A DNA stretch of 64,000 nt. Origin: an uncultured Pelagibacteraceae bacterium (GTDB taxonomy: Bacteria; Pseudomonadota; Alphaproteobacteria; Pelagibacterales; Pelagibacteraceae). The notes under the pieces are model-generated. The model was not told the origin of the DNA. It saw only the letters and a program-made list of their open reading frames with translations, and did no database searches. The stretch lies in NCBI GenBank assembly GCA_902521805.1, contig CABYTL010000002.1:109674-173673 (forward strand). The letters run 5' to 3'. The translations under genes and the position numbers were made by a program. Positions 31,547 to 40,853 of the stretch are shown in pieces (within the stretch, counting starts at the first letter, position 1; every line of letters starts with the position of its first letter).

Positions 31547-32698
31547 CTATTTTCTATAGATTAATTTTGAACTATTCAACTCTTTTAAATTTTTACATCC
31601 CATCAAAACCATATTTCTATTTATCTCATCGTGCATGTTTTGAAGTAAATGTTCAACACCTTGTTGACCCCCTGCGGCCAAAGAGAACAAAAACATTTTT
31701 CCAAAACTACATGCTTTTGCACCAGCTGCAATAGCTTTTAACACATGTGTTCCTCTTCTAACCCCTCCGTCTAAAATTATTTCTATCTTGTCTCCTACAG
31801 CATCCGAAATTGCTTTTATTTGGTCAAAGGGAGATCGAGAACCATCTAATTGTCTTCCCCCATGATTTGATATCATAATAGCTGTGCATCCAATATCTAC
31901 GGCTCTTTTAGCATCTTCAACTGACATAACCCCTTTTAAAGCAAAAGGTCCATTCCACTTTTTTGCACAATACTCAGCATCTTTCCAGCCCATTGCAGGA
32001 TCATACTGTTCATTAATATATTCAATTACTGACTTAGCAATATTTGTTCCTTTGTCTGTCTTTTTTTTAACATTTGATAATTCAAATCTTTTACCGGTTA
32101 AATAGTTAAAAACCCATCCAGGACGCATTGCAAAACTCATTAAACTTTGAAGTGTGAGTTTTGGTGGAGTAGTAAATCCTGTTCTATGATCTTTTTCTCT
32201 ATTGCCAGCAACCAAAGTATCTACAGTTAAACACATAGCATCAAAACCAGATCTTCTGGATCTATCTATCAAGTCATCTGAAATAGATCTATCCTTATGA
32301 ACATAAAGCTGAAATAATTTTGGACCACTTGAAATATTTGACACTTCTTCAATCGTATTATTTCCCATTGAGGACATACTGTAAAAAGTATTAAATTTTT
32401 CTGCAGCTCTAGCTGAAGCTCTATCTCCTTCTGGATGATACAATCTCTGCATAGCTGCTGGGGAAAGAAAAATAGGCATATCAATTTTTCGTCCAAACAA
32501 AGTGGTTGATAAATCAGGCTTACCTACGCTTGCTAAAATATTAGGGACCAAATCACATTCTTCAAATGAGTCAGTATTTCTTTTTAAAGTACTCTCATCA
32601 TCGGCTCCACCATCAATATAGTGAAAAATAGGTGATGGTAATTTTTTTTTTGCTAATTTTCTAAAGTCCTCAAAATTGTAACAATTTTTCAAGCTCAT
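31547..32698 (-). CDS. FMN-dependent alpha-hydroxy acid oxidase/dehydrogenase (copy A)
   Basis: ISNHGGRQLDGSRSPFDQI, LDGGVRRGTHVLKAIAAGA. Confidence 0.9.
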   Translation of the reverse strand: MSLKNCYNFEDFRKLAKKKLPSPIFHYIDGGADDESTLKRNTDSFEECDLVPNILASVGKPDLSTTLFGRKIDMPIFLSPAAMQRLYHPEGDRASARAAEKFNTFYSMSSMGNNTIEEVSNISSGPKLFQLYVHKDRSISDDLIDRSRRSGFDAMCLTVDTLVAGNREKDHRTGFTTPPKLTLQSLMSFAMRPGWVFNYLTGKRFELSNVKKKTDKGTNIAKSVIEYINEQYDPAMGWKDAEYCAKKWNGPFALKGVMSVEDAKRAVDIGCTAIMISNHGGRQLDGSRSPFDQIKAISDAVGDKIEIILDGGVRRGTHVLKAIAAGAKACSFGKMFLFSLAAGGQQGVEHLLQNMHDEINRNMVLMGCKNLKELNSSKLIYRK

Positions 32699-33849
32699 TA
32701 TCTTCTAAATCGTAAGTTTTCTCGATTTAGATCACTTATTTTTGTACACCCCATTAATTTCATATCTCTTACTAACTCAGACTTATATTTTTCTATAGCT
32801 CTTTCGACACCTGCTTGACCTCCAGCTGCTAAAGCATAAAGATATAATCTTCCCCCTGAACAAGCTTTGGCACCTAATGATAATGCTTTAAGCATATGTG
32901 TGCCTCTATGAATTCCACCTTCACATATCACGTCTAATTTATCACCAACTGCATCAACAATTTCTGCAAGTTGATCAAAAGGTGCTCTAGATCCATCTAA
33001 TTGTCTTCCACCATGATTTGATACCATTATACCCGTGCATCCTATGTCTACTGCTCTTTTTGCATCTTCTACACTCATAATTCCTTTGAGTGCAAAGTGA
33101 CCTCCCCATTTAGAGCAAAGATTTTCAGCGTCTTTCCAATTCATAGATTGATCCAACATGGTTGAAAAATAATTTCCAATTGATGAGTTAACATCAGTAC
33201 CTTCTTTCACAAAGTCTTGTAAATGAGGTAATTCAAACTTACCTTTTGTTAAATAATTAATTCCCCACATCGGTTTAGTAGCAAAACTATATAAACTTGC
33301 TAAAGTTAACTTTGGTGGAGAGGTAAATCCTGTTCTTAAGTCTCTCTCTCTATTTCCTCCAGTAATAGTGTCGACCGTTAACGCCATCACATCAAAATTT
33401 GCTGCTTTAGCTCTTTCTAAGCATGAATCGTTTAAACCTCTATCTTTATGAAAATAAAACTGAAACATTTTTGGAGTATCAATCATTGATGATATTTCTT
33501 CTACGCTAACTGTTGCAAGAGCTGAAACACCAAACATCGTATTAAATTTTTTTGCTGCTTTACCAACTGCTCTCTCACCATCATAATGAAAAAGCCTTTG
33601 AAGTGCTGTTGGTGATAAGTAAAAAGGTAAATCTAGTTTTTTTCCAAATATTGTAGTAGAAAGATCTACATTTTCTACTCCTCTTAAAACATTAGGAACC
33701 AAGTCCACGTCATCGAATGCGCTAGTATTTCTAGCATATGTTACCTCATCATCTGCTGCTCCATCAATATAATGAAAGATTGGTGATGGTAGTTTTTTTT
33801 GAGCTAATTTTCTAAAGTCACTAAAATTATGGCAATCTTTTAAATTCAT
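32698..33849 (-). CDS. FMN-dependent alpha-hydroxy acid oxidase/dehydrogenase (copy B)
   Basis: VSNHGGRQLDGSRAPFDQL; same length (383 aa) as copy A and overlapping it by one base. Confidence 0.9.
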   Translation of the reverse strand: MNLKDCHNFSDFRKLAQKKLPSPIFHYIDGAADDEVTYARNTSAFDDVDLVPNVLRGVENVDLSTTIFGKKLDLPFYLSPTALQRLFHYDGERAVGKAAKKFNTMFGVSALATVSVEEISSMIDTPKMFQFYFHKDRGLNDSCLERAKAANFDVMALTVDTITGGNRERDLRTGFTSPPKLTLASLYSFATKPMWGINYLTKGKFELPHLQDFVKEGTDVNSSIGNYFSTMLDQSMNWKDAENLCSKWGGHFALKGIMSVEDAKRAVDIGCTGIMVSNHGGRQLDGSRAPFDQLAEIVDAVGDKLDVICEGGIHRGTHMLKALSLGAKACSGGRLYLYALAAGGQAGVERAIEKYKSELVRDMKLMGCTKISDLNRENLRFRR

Positions 33850-33858
33850 AATCCTATA

Positions 33859-34371
33859 TTAGAAATCTTTAATGAAATTGAACATGTAACTATTTGCACC
33901 AGGGTTTTTATCTCCTAAACTTGCATTAGATACATGATTATATGAAATACCAAAACTTGTAGTATCAGAGGTTGAATATGATAATTGAACTTCTGATTTA
34001 AATTCAATTATATGACCAAGATCTTTACCATTTCCCTCGTGATATAATCCTGGAGCAAAACTAGGGGTGAATAATAGACCACCCATATCTACGTTCCACT
34101 CAATTCCAGTGTAGAAATAAGCGGCTGAATTTTCAGTAACAAAACCTCCTGTAATTGGAGAAACATTTCCTAAAAAAGTATCTCTGTTTAAATTTATATT
34201 TTGATGCTGAAATCCAATTAGAATAGCTTTCTGTTTGTCATCACTAAAATCAAAATTTCCTGTGAAAAAATTTAACTGATTTTCATTAGTGCTTATTTCT
34301 TGAGCTGTCACTACTCTTGTAATTACAAACAGCACTATAAAAAATATAATTAATTTTTTTAAAAATAACAT
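33859..34371 (-). CDS. PagL-like lipid A deacylase / acyloxyacyl hydrolase family outer-membrane protein
   Basis: Signal peptide, beta-rich body, C-terminal FGISYNHVSNASLGDKNPGANSYMFNF (PagL-type His-Ser motif). Confidence 0.7.
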   Translation of the reverse strand: MLFLKKLIIFFIVLFVITRVVTAQEISTNENQLNFFTGNFDFSDDKQKAILIGFQHQNINLNRDTFLGNVSPITGGFVTENSAAYFYTGIEWNVDMGGLLFTPSFAPGLYHEGNGKDLGHIIEFKSEVQLSYSTSDTTSFGISYNHVSNASLGDKNPGANSYMFNFIKDF

Positions 34372-34383
34372 TTTATAAGCAGA

Positions 34384-34746
34384 TTATTTTAATCTTATTA
34401 GTTTTTTAAATATTATTGTACCACCAAATAAAAAGATCAATAGAGGTAAAAACCATAATAAATATGTATATTTATTAAATTGAGGATCATACAAAATCCA
34501 ATCCCCATATTTTTCTATTAAAAAATTATAAATTTGATCCTCAGATAAACCTTCTTTTATCTTATTGCTTACTACAAGTTTTAAACTTATAGCAAATTCA
34601 GAGTCTGAATCATAAACAGACTGACCTTGACAAACTAAACATCTCAAATTTTTGGTTATTTTGTTTTCTAATTCATAATCATTAGCATTTGAAGGAGTAA
34701 AATAAAATACAATAATAATTATCAAAAAAAATTTAAGTATTTTCAT
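34384..34746 (-). CDS. ccmH: Cytochrome c maturation protein CcmH
   Basis: LRCLVCQGQSVYDSDSEFA, C-terminal TM. Confidence 0.93.
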   Translation of the reverse strand: MKILKFFLIIIIVFYFTPSNANDYELENKITKNLRCLVCQGQSVYDSDSEFAISLKLVVSNKIKEGLSEDQIYNFLIEKYGDWILYDPQFNKYTYLLWFLPLLIFLFGGTIIFKKLIRLK

Positions 34747-35258
34747 TTTATAATTTTTTCTATTTTATCAAATGATTTTTCGTTTAAAGGACCAATAAAC
34801 TTCAATACAATCTTATTTTGATAAATCAAAAATGTTTCAGGAACACCAAATGCTCCCCACTCAATAGCTTTAGTTCCATCTTCATCAAGCAATATTTTTT
34901 CATAAGGATTTCCTAGTTTATTAAGAAATTTTTTTGCACTCTCGAAATTATCTTTATAATTAAGTCCTATAAGTTTTAATTTGTCATTATCACGTAATCT
35001 TAATAACAAAGGATGTTCTTCTCTGCAAGGTAAGCACCATGAGGCCCAAATATTTATTAAGTAATACTCATTTTGTTCAAAAAAATTTTCTGAATTTATT
35101 TTTTTCTTTTCAAAAAAAGTTAGGGCTGAAAATTTTGGAATATTTTTTATTTCATTCTTAGGCTCATATAAGCTTGATTTATTTAAGCCTTTATAAAAAA
35201 TAAAAAAAATAAAAACTAGTGAAATAACAAACAAAAAAGAAAATGTTTTATTTATCAT
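34743..35258 (-). CDS. ccmG: Thiol:disulfide interchange protein CcmG/DsbE (start reset to MINKTF)
   Basis: NIWASWCLPCREEHP thioredoxin-like motif. Confidence 0.92.
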   Translation of the reverse strand: MINKTFSFLFVISLVFIFFIFYKGLNKSSLYEPKNEIKNIPKFSALTFFEKKKINSENFFEQNEYYLINIWASWCLPCREEHPLLLRLRDNDKLKLIGLNYKDNFESAKKFLNKLGNPYEKILLDEDGTKAIEWGAFGVPETFLIYQNKIVLKFIGPLNEKSFDKIEKIIK

Positions 35259-37129
35259 ACTGATTTTCCTCTTAATAAACTCAAAGCTCCCCCTAAAGAA
35301 ATTAATAAAACAGAAATCCATATCCAAACCATGAAAGGTTTAACCTGATATCTAATATTAAAATATTCCTCATTTTGAACAGTGTTCATAGTTATAAATT
35401 TATCAGATAACATAGAAGTTTTTATATCTGCCTCACTAGTTATTATATTTGGTTGGTTATAAACTCTTAATTCTGGTTCTAAATTATCTTCAAGCTTTCT
35501 TTCTTTTATTAAAAAATATCCTTTGAATGACACATAATTTTTTTCCTCAAATTTTTTTAAATTGGTAAATGTAATTTGGACTTTATCATTATCAAATTTT
35601 TCACCAACTTTTAAGTTTGTTATTATTTCAGTTGAAAAAATATTATTAAATAAAATACTCAATATTAATAAGCTAAATCCAAAATGAGATAAGTTTTGTG
35701 AAAAATTTTTATTCCTCTTAAAAATAAAATCTCTAATAGTAACAAAAAACAGATAAAAAGCACTTCCAACCAATATTGTATTAATCAGAAGAATTGCATT
35801 AAAGATTTTTAAAATTAAGAATGAAATTAAGATAGATAATGCAAATAGTATTAATAAGTAAAATTTACTGTGTAATCCTGACTTCATCCACTTTAGCTGG
35901 GGACCAATTGCCATAAAAATTAAAAACGGGATCAAAAATGGAATTATCAATTTGTGATAAAAGGGTGGGCCAACAGAAATTTGCTCTGAAGATATAACAT
36001 CCAAAAAAATTGGATATACAGTGCCAATTAAAACAACTGATAAAAAATACATCATAAACCAGTTATTAATTAATATAGATGTTTCTTTGCTTAGTAATGA
36101 AAATGAAACTAGACTATCTCGATTAGTTTTATGGAAAGTAAAAAAAATAACTAATGAGATAAGGATTAATATAAATAAAAAGATTAATATAAATAAACCT
36201 CTTTCTGGATCGTTTGCAAAAGTATGCACTGAGTTTAAAATCCCAGAACGAACTAAAAAAGTTCCACACATGCTTAGTGTAAAAGTAGTAATTGATAGAA
36301 TTATCACCCATGAACTAAGTAAAGATCTTTTTTCTAAAATTAATACACAATGCAATAAAGTTGTGAGTGCTAACCAAGGCATTAACGAAACATTTTCAAC
36401 TGGATCCCAAAACCAAAAACCACCCCAACCTAATTCATAGTAAGCCCAAATAGATCCTAACAGAATTCCTAAAGTCAAAAAAATCCATGACACTAGTACC
36501 CATTTTTTAATATGCGTAGCCCAAGTTTTCGAAATGTAGTTCAAAGAAGTTGCGGAAAGAACACTAGAGAAAATTATTGATGAGCCAACATAGCCTAAAT
36601 ATAAAATTGGCGGATGAATTGCTAAAGCAGGGTCTTGTAAAATTGGATTAAGGCCCAATCCTTCTTTTGGAGCAGGTGATATATAGTTAAAAGGATTTGA
36701 AGATTTTATCAAAAATACAAAAAAACCAATTATTATTATTTGTTGAAATAATAAAGTTAAAATTCTGTATTCCTTTAATAAATTTTTTGATTTGATCAAA
36801 AATATAAAAATAAATAATGTTAAAACAAGTAGCCAAAGTAATAAACTACCTTCATGATTTCCCCAGGTGCCAGTAATTTTATAAAATAAAGGTTTTGTTG
36901 TGTGAGAGTTATTAAAAACTGTTTCATTACTAAAATCTGAATAAATAAAAGAAAAAATCAATCCTATAAAACTTACAATCACTAAAAATAATTGAATGAA
37001 TGTAAAATTAATGATTTTATTATCTAGTATTTCTCTATTTTTGAAATTCCTGATTGAAAAAAAAAATATAGGAAATGAAATGGTTAAACCTAAAATTAAA
37101 GCATAATAACCAATTAAGCTAGATAGCAT
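35255..37129 (-). CDS. ccmF: Heme lyase CcmF
   Basis: 624 aa; WGGFWFWDPVENVSLMPWL WWD domain. Confidence 0.96.
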   Translation of the reverse strand: MLSSLIGYYALILGLTISFPIFFFSIRNFKNREILDNKIINFTFIQLFLVIVSFIGLIFSFIYSDFSNETVFNNSHTTKPLFYKITGTWGNHEGSLLLWLLVLTLFIFIFLIKSKNLLKEYRILTLLFQQIIIIGFFVFLIKSSNPFNYISPAPKEGLGLNPILQDPALAIHPPILYLGYVGSSIIFSSVLSATSLNYISKTWATHIKKWVLVSWIFLTLGILLGSIWAYYELGWGGFWFWDPVENVSLMPWLALTTLLHCVLILEKRSLLSSWVIILSITTFTLSMCGTFLVRSGILNSVHTFANDPERGLFILIFLFILILISLVIFFTFHKTNRDSLVSFSLLSKETSILINNWFMMYFLSVVLIGTVYPIFLDVISSEQISVGPPFYHKLIIPFLIPFLIFMAIGPQLKWMKSGLHSKFYLLILFALSILISFLILKIFNAILLINTILVGSAFYLFFVTIRDFIFKRNKNFSQNLSHFGFSLLILSILFNNIFSTEIITNLKVGEKFDNDKVQITFTNLKKFEEKNYVSFKGYFLIKERKLEDNLEPELRVYNQPNIITSEADIKTSMLSDKFITMNTVQNEEYFNIRYQVKPFMVWIWISVLLISLGGALSLLRGKSV

Positions 37130-37549
37130 TTATTTATCCTCTAAGGCTTTTTTAACTTCTGGAGGCATATAATTTTCATCATGTTTTGCCAAAATTTTTG
37201 ATGCTTCAAAAAAACTTCTATCTTTTAAAAATCCCTCTGCAACTACCCCTTTTTGTTCTGAAAAAAGATTTGGTATAACTCCCGAATATGTAACATTAAT
37301 TTCATTTTTAAAATCTGTTATTACAAAATTTACATCTTGATTTGAAATTTTTATTGAATCCTTTTTAACCATACCACCTATTCTAATCTTTTTATTGTCT
37401 AATTCTTCTAATAATTTTACATCCGAAGGGGATTTGAAATAAACTACATTTTCGTCTAAAGATTTTAATAATAAAAAAACAGAAAAAACCAATGACAATA
37501 AAATCAAGACTACAAATAAAAATCTTAATTTAACTTTTCGACCATACAT
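37130..37549 (-). CDS. ccmE: Heme chaperone CcmE
   Basis: [27 protein letters not shown] heme-binding His. Confidence 0.95.
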   Translation of the reverse strand: MYGRKVKLRFLFVVLILLSLVFSVFLLLKSLDENVVYFKSPSDVKLLEELDNKKIRIGGMVKKDSIKISNQDVNFVITDFKNEINVTYSGVIPNLFSEQKGVVAEGFLKDRSFFEASKILAKHDENYMPPEVKKALEDK

Positions 37550-37557
37550 GGTTGTAG

Positions 37558-37785
37558 TTAAATACTCTGGCCGCTAGATAAAATTTCTTTGTTAATTTTT
37601 TGAGATCTTGCTGTTTCTGCTTTTTTAGAGTCTAGGGCTCCATATTTAGAGATAAATCTATTTCTCTCTTTAGTATATTGAACTTTTATAATTACATACA
37701 AAGTTATAAAGCTTAAAAGAGTAAAAAAAAATGATGTCCAAACATAAATACCATATCCATTCATATAAAATATTTCAGTTATCAT
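37558..37785 (-). CDS. ccmD: CcmD-like heme exporter protein
   Basis: 75 aa single-TM protein between ccmC and ccmE. Confidence 0.75.
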   Translation of the reverse strand: MITEIFYMNGYGIYVWTSFFFTLLSFITLYVIIKVQYTKERNRFISKYGALDSKKAETARSQKINKEILSSGQSI

Positions 37786-38489
37786 AATCTATCTAAGCCT
37801 TTATTTTTAATTTTTATCAGCTCTGTATTATATTTCATTAAAAAAATTAGCAAAGAAAATAGGGTAAATGCCGCAGTCATAATAAATAATGGAAATAACA
37901 TTGATGTATGTATTGAAGATTTAGACAATAAATTTATTGAAGCTGGTTGATGCAAGGTATTCCACCAGTCAACTGAATATTTAATAATTGGAACGTTAAC
38001 AATTCCAAATATTGTAATTATTGTAGTAACTCTTAAAACTTGATCTTTATTTTCATACATTCTCCACGCAACCAAATACATTAAATAGAAGATAGCTAAA
38101 ATTAGCATTGAAGTAATTCTTGCGTCCCAAGCCCACCAACTTCCCCACGTAGGTTTTCCCCAAATGGAACCTGTAACTAAAGCAATAATATTAAATAATA
38201 ATCCTGAGGGAGCAAAACTTTTTGCAATTAAAAAAAAATTTTTATTTTTAAAAATATAACCACTTACTGATAGTAAAGTAATTGATGAAAAAATTCCCAA
38301 TGAAATCCATGCAGCTGGCACATGAACATACATTATCCTTACTGAATGTCCTTGTTTATAATCTTCTGGAGATAAAAACAAGGCTTCAACTAGACCTATA
38401 GAAATTACCATAATAAATAAAATTAAAACATACTTTGGTGCTCTAGAGGTGATTATAAATATTTTATTTGGTTCAAAAATTTTAAACAT
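37782..38489 (-). CDS. ccmC: Heme export protein CcmC
   Basis: IMYVHVPAAWISLG, WGKPTWGSWWAWDARITSMLIL. Confidence 0.95.
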   Translation of the reverse strand: MFKIFEPNKIFIITSRAPKYVLILFIMVISIGLVEALFLSPEDYKQGHSVRIMYVHVPAAWISLGIFSSITLLSVSGYIFKNKNFFLIAKSFAPSGLLFNIIALVTGSIWGKPTWGSWWAWDARITSMLILAIFYLMYLVAWRMYENKDQVLRVTTIITIFGIVNVPIIKYSVDWWNTLHQPASINLLSKSSIHTSMLFPLFIMTAAFTLFSLLIFLMKYNTELIKIKNKGLDRL

Positions 38490-38522
38490 AATTATTAGAA
38501 GCTTTTAATATGAAAGATTTAT

Positions 38523-38579
38523 CTGATCAAGAATGTAGAGGGAGATAATAATGAGGGATAATTTCACACTCTTGATCAG
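38523..38579 (-). promoter_or_regulatory. Long hairpin in the ccmC leader region
   Basis: Minus strand CTGATCAAGAGTGT ... ACATTCTTGATCAG, 14 bp including one G-U; loop contains AUCCCUC...AUCUCCCU. Confidence 0.5.
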
Positions 38580-38616
38580 TAATAATATTAATATCATAAA
38601 TTTCTGTGACTAAGTT

Positions 38617-38654
38617 TTGAGCTAATTGTGTTTAAATAATGAAAATTAGCTCAA
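38617..38654 (-). terminator. 11-bp hairpin across the hspQ stop codon (possible terminator, no U-tract)
   Basis: TTGAGCTAATT ... AATTAGCTCAA. Confidence 0.4.
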
Positions 38655-38971
38655 TTTGAGGGCTTGAAATAACTGGAGCCTTTTTTTCCAGAGAAAATCT
38701 CCTCAATCAAAGGATGTTTTATTGGTTCATCCGAGTCATCAGTTAAAAGATTTTGCTCTGAGACATAAGCCTCATAAGTAATCTCATCATTTTCAGCTAA
38801 CAAATGATAAAAAGGTTGATCTTTTCTTGGTCTTACATTTTTTGGTATTGATTGATACCACTCTTCAGAGTTATTAAACTCAAAATCAACATCGTAAATT
38901 ACTCCTCTAAATTCAAAATGTTTATGCTTTACGATATCACCGATTGAAAATTTAGCTTTTTGAATTGCCAT
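38651..38971 (-). CDS. hspQ: Heat shock protein HspQ / YccV-like hemimethylated DNA-binding protein
   Basis: FSIGDIVKHKHFEFRGVIYDVD...QPFYHLLAEN. Confidence 0.88.
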   Translation of the reverse strand: MAIQKAKFSIGDIVKHKHFEFRGVIYDVDFEFNNSEEWYQSIPKNVRPRKDQPFYHLLAENDEITYEAYVSEQNLLTDDSDEPIKHPLIEEIFSGKKGSSYFKPSN

Positions 38972-39057
38972 TTGATTTAATATGGAGATTTAAAAATAAA
39001 AATCAATAAGAAAATTTAAAGTTTTTATGGAGTAATTAATTATGTTAATATCTTTAA

Positions 39058-39609
39058 GTGAATAAAACTTTTTTAAAATTTCTTACAGATTTTGGGCCTT
39101 TAGCGATATTTTTTTTCTACTATTACAATAATAACAAAGATATTTCTATTGCAATTCCACCTTTAATAATTGCGACATTAATTGCACTAATAATTGTTTG
39201 GATCTTTGAGAAAAAAATACCCCCGATGCCTTTAGTAAGTGGAATTTTAATCACTTTTTTTGGAGGACTAACTATTTATTTTAATGATCCAATATTTATT
39301 TACATTAAACCAACTATAATAAATATAATGTTTGCTTTAGCCCTATATTTTGGCAAATATTTTACTAAAGAACCAGTACTTAAAAAAATTCTCGGAAAAT
39401 CAATATTATTAACTGATTTGGGATGGGAAATACTTAATAAAAGATGGATGTTATTCTTTTTTGGACTTGCTTTACTAAATGAGTTTATATGGAGAACACA
39501 ATCTGAAGAATTTTGGGTAAATTTTAAAGTTTGGGGAATGCTACCAATTACTATAATTTTTACAGCGTTTCAAATTGGTTTAATAAACAAACACAAGGTA
39601 AATGAGTAG
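39058..39609 (+). CDS. Septation protein A / YciB family (GTG start)
   Basis: FLKFLTDFGPLAIFFFYYY, GWEILNKRWMLFFFGLALLNEFIWR. Confidence 0.88.
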   Translation: MNKTFLKFLTDFGPLAIFFFYYYNNNKDISIAIPPLIIATLIALIIVWIFEKKIPPMPLVSGILITFFGGLTIYFNDPIFIYIKPTIINIMFALALYFGKYFTKEPVLKKILGKSILLTDLGWEILNKRWMLFFFGLALLNEFIWRTQSEEFWVNFKVWGMLPITIIFTAFQIGLINKHKVNE

Positions 39610-39940
39610 TAATTTAAAACTAGTAATAAATAATTCAAATAAAAAATTTGAGGACAAGTATTTTTTTGAAAAGAAAGAGTTAAAAATAATTTTAGATTTA
39701 TATGCAAAAATGGTATCCGAAGGTTCGTGGAAAGATTATGGATTAAGTATATCAAGTAAACAAGTAGGTTTTAGTGTTTTTAAAAATGCCACTGAAAATG
39801 CTCTTTATAAAATTTGTAAAAATTTTAAACCAAAAAACAAGAATCTTAAATATTTAATTACAGATACAAATGGAAAGATACTTAAAAACTCTGATGAATT
39901 GGATCAATTATTAAAAAATACTAATTGGAAAAAATTATAA
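39602..39940 (+). CDS. DUF2794 family protein
   Basis: LILDLYAKMVSEGSWKDYGLSIS...FSVFKNATENALYKI resembles alphaproteobacterial DUF2794. Confidence 0.75.
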   Translation: MSSNLKLVINNSNKKFEDKYFFEKKELKIILDLYAKMVSEGSWKDYGLSISSKQVGFSVFKNATENALYKICKNFKPKNKNLKYLITDTNGKILKNSDELDQLLKNTNWKKL

Positions 39941-40011
39941 GTTTCATTACCCAAGACTTAGATAAGATATGTTACAATTTTATTTATTAAATATTAAGAT
40001 TTTTTTATTTA

Positions 40012-40773
40012 CTATCTTCTTTGACCAAAAAGTCTCAAAAGCATTATAAATAAGTTTATGAAATCTAGATAAAGCGTTAAAGCACCCATGACTGCTTTTT
40101 TACCTATTATCTCCCCTGAGTCTGAGGCTGTATACATATTCTTAATTTTTTGAGTATCATATGCAGTCAGACCAACGAATATCAAAACTCCTAAAATTGA
40201 TATAACAAAGTACATCATTGATGATTTCATGAATAAATTTACTATTGAGGCAATAATTATTCCTATTAAACCCATCATTAAAAAAGAACCTAGCTTTGTA
40301 AGATCTCTTTTAGTCGTGTAACCATATATACTCATTGCTCCAAATGTAGCTGAGCAAATAAAGAAAACCCTAGTCACACTCATTCCTGTATAAATTAATA
40401 ATATTGAGGATAAAGATAAACCCATTAATGCCGCAAAAACCCAAAAAGTTGTTTGAGCTTTTGATGCACTCATTTTATTAATCCCGAAGCTCATATAAAA
40501 AACAATTCCTAAAGGTGCCAACATTACAAGCCACTTAAGTCCAGACATATATATTGCATTGCCTAATTGGGTTAAACCAACAATAGATCCAGCGTCATTT
40601 GTAACTACTGACATCTTAAAGGTTAAAAGAGCCACTATACCGGTTAATAATATTCCTGTTGCCATATAGTTATAAACTTTAAGCATGTAGGCTCTTAAGC
40701 CTTCGTCCATTGCTACTGTTGATTGTTGAGCTGCTTTAGCTCTTTCTAAAATACCTTTTTTATTAAATTCCAT
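40012..40773 (-). CDS. Bax inhibitor-1 / YccA family membrane protein
   Basis: AYMLKVYNYMATGI, 7 TM, LTAYDTQKIKNMY, ALTLYLDFINLF. Confidence 0.92.
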   Translation of the reverse strand: MEFNKKGILERAKAAQQSTVAMDEGLRAYMLKVYNYMATGILLTGIVALLTFKMSVVTNDAGSIVGLTQLGNAIYMSGLKWLVMLAPLGIVFYMSFGINKMSASKAQTTFWVFAALMGLSLSSILLIYTGMSVTRVFFICSATFGAMSIYGYTTKRDLTKLGSFLMMGLIGIIIASIVNLFMKSSMMYFVISILGVLIFVGLTAYDTQKIKNMYTASDSGEIIGKKAVMGALTLYLDFINLFIMLLRLFGQRR

Positions 40774-40853
40774 ATGACCTATATATATAGTCTTTTATAA
40801 TTATTCAAGATACCTTAAAAGATAAATATAAAACTAATTCTTAAAAAGCCTTA

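Noticed and set aside
36021-36440. 139-aa plus ORF
   Set aside because: Antisense shadow of ccmF.
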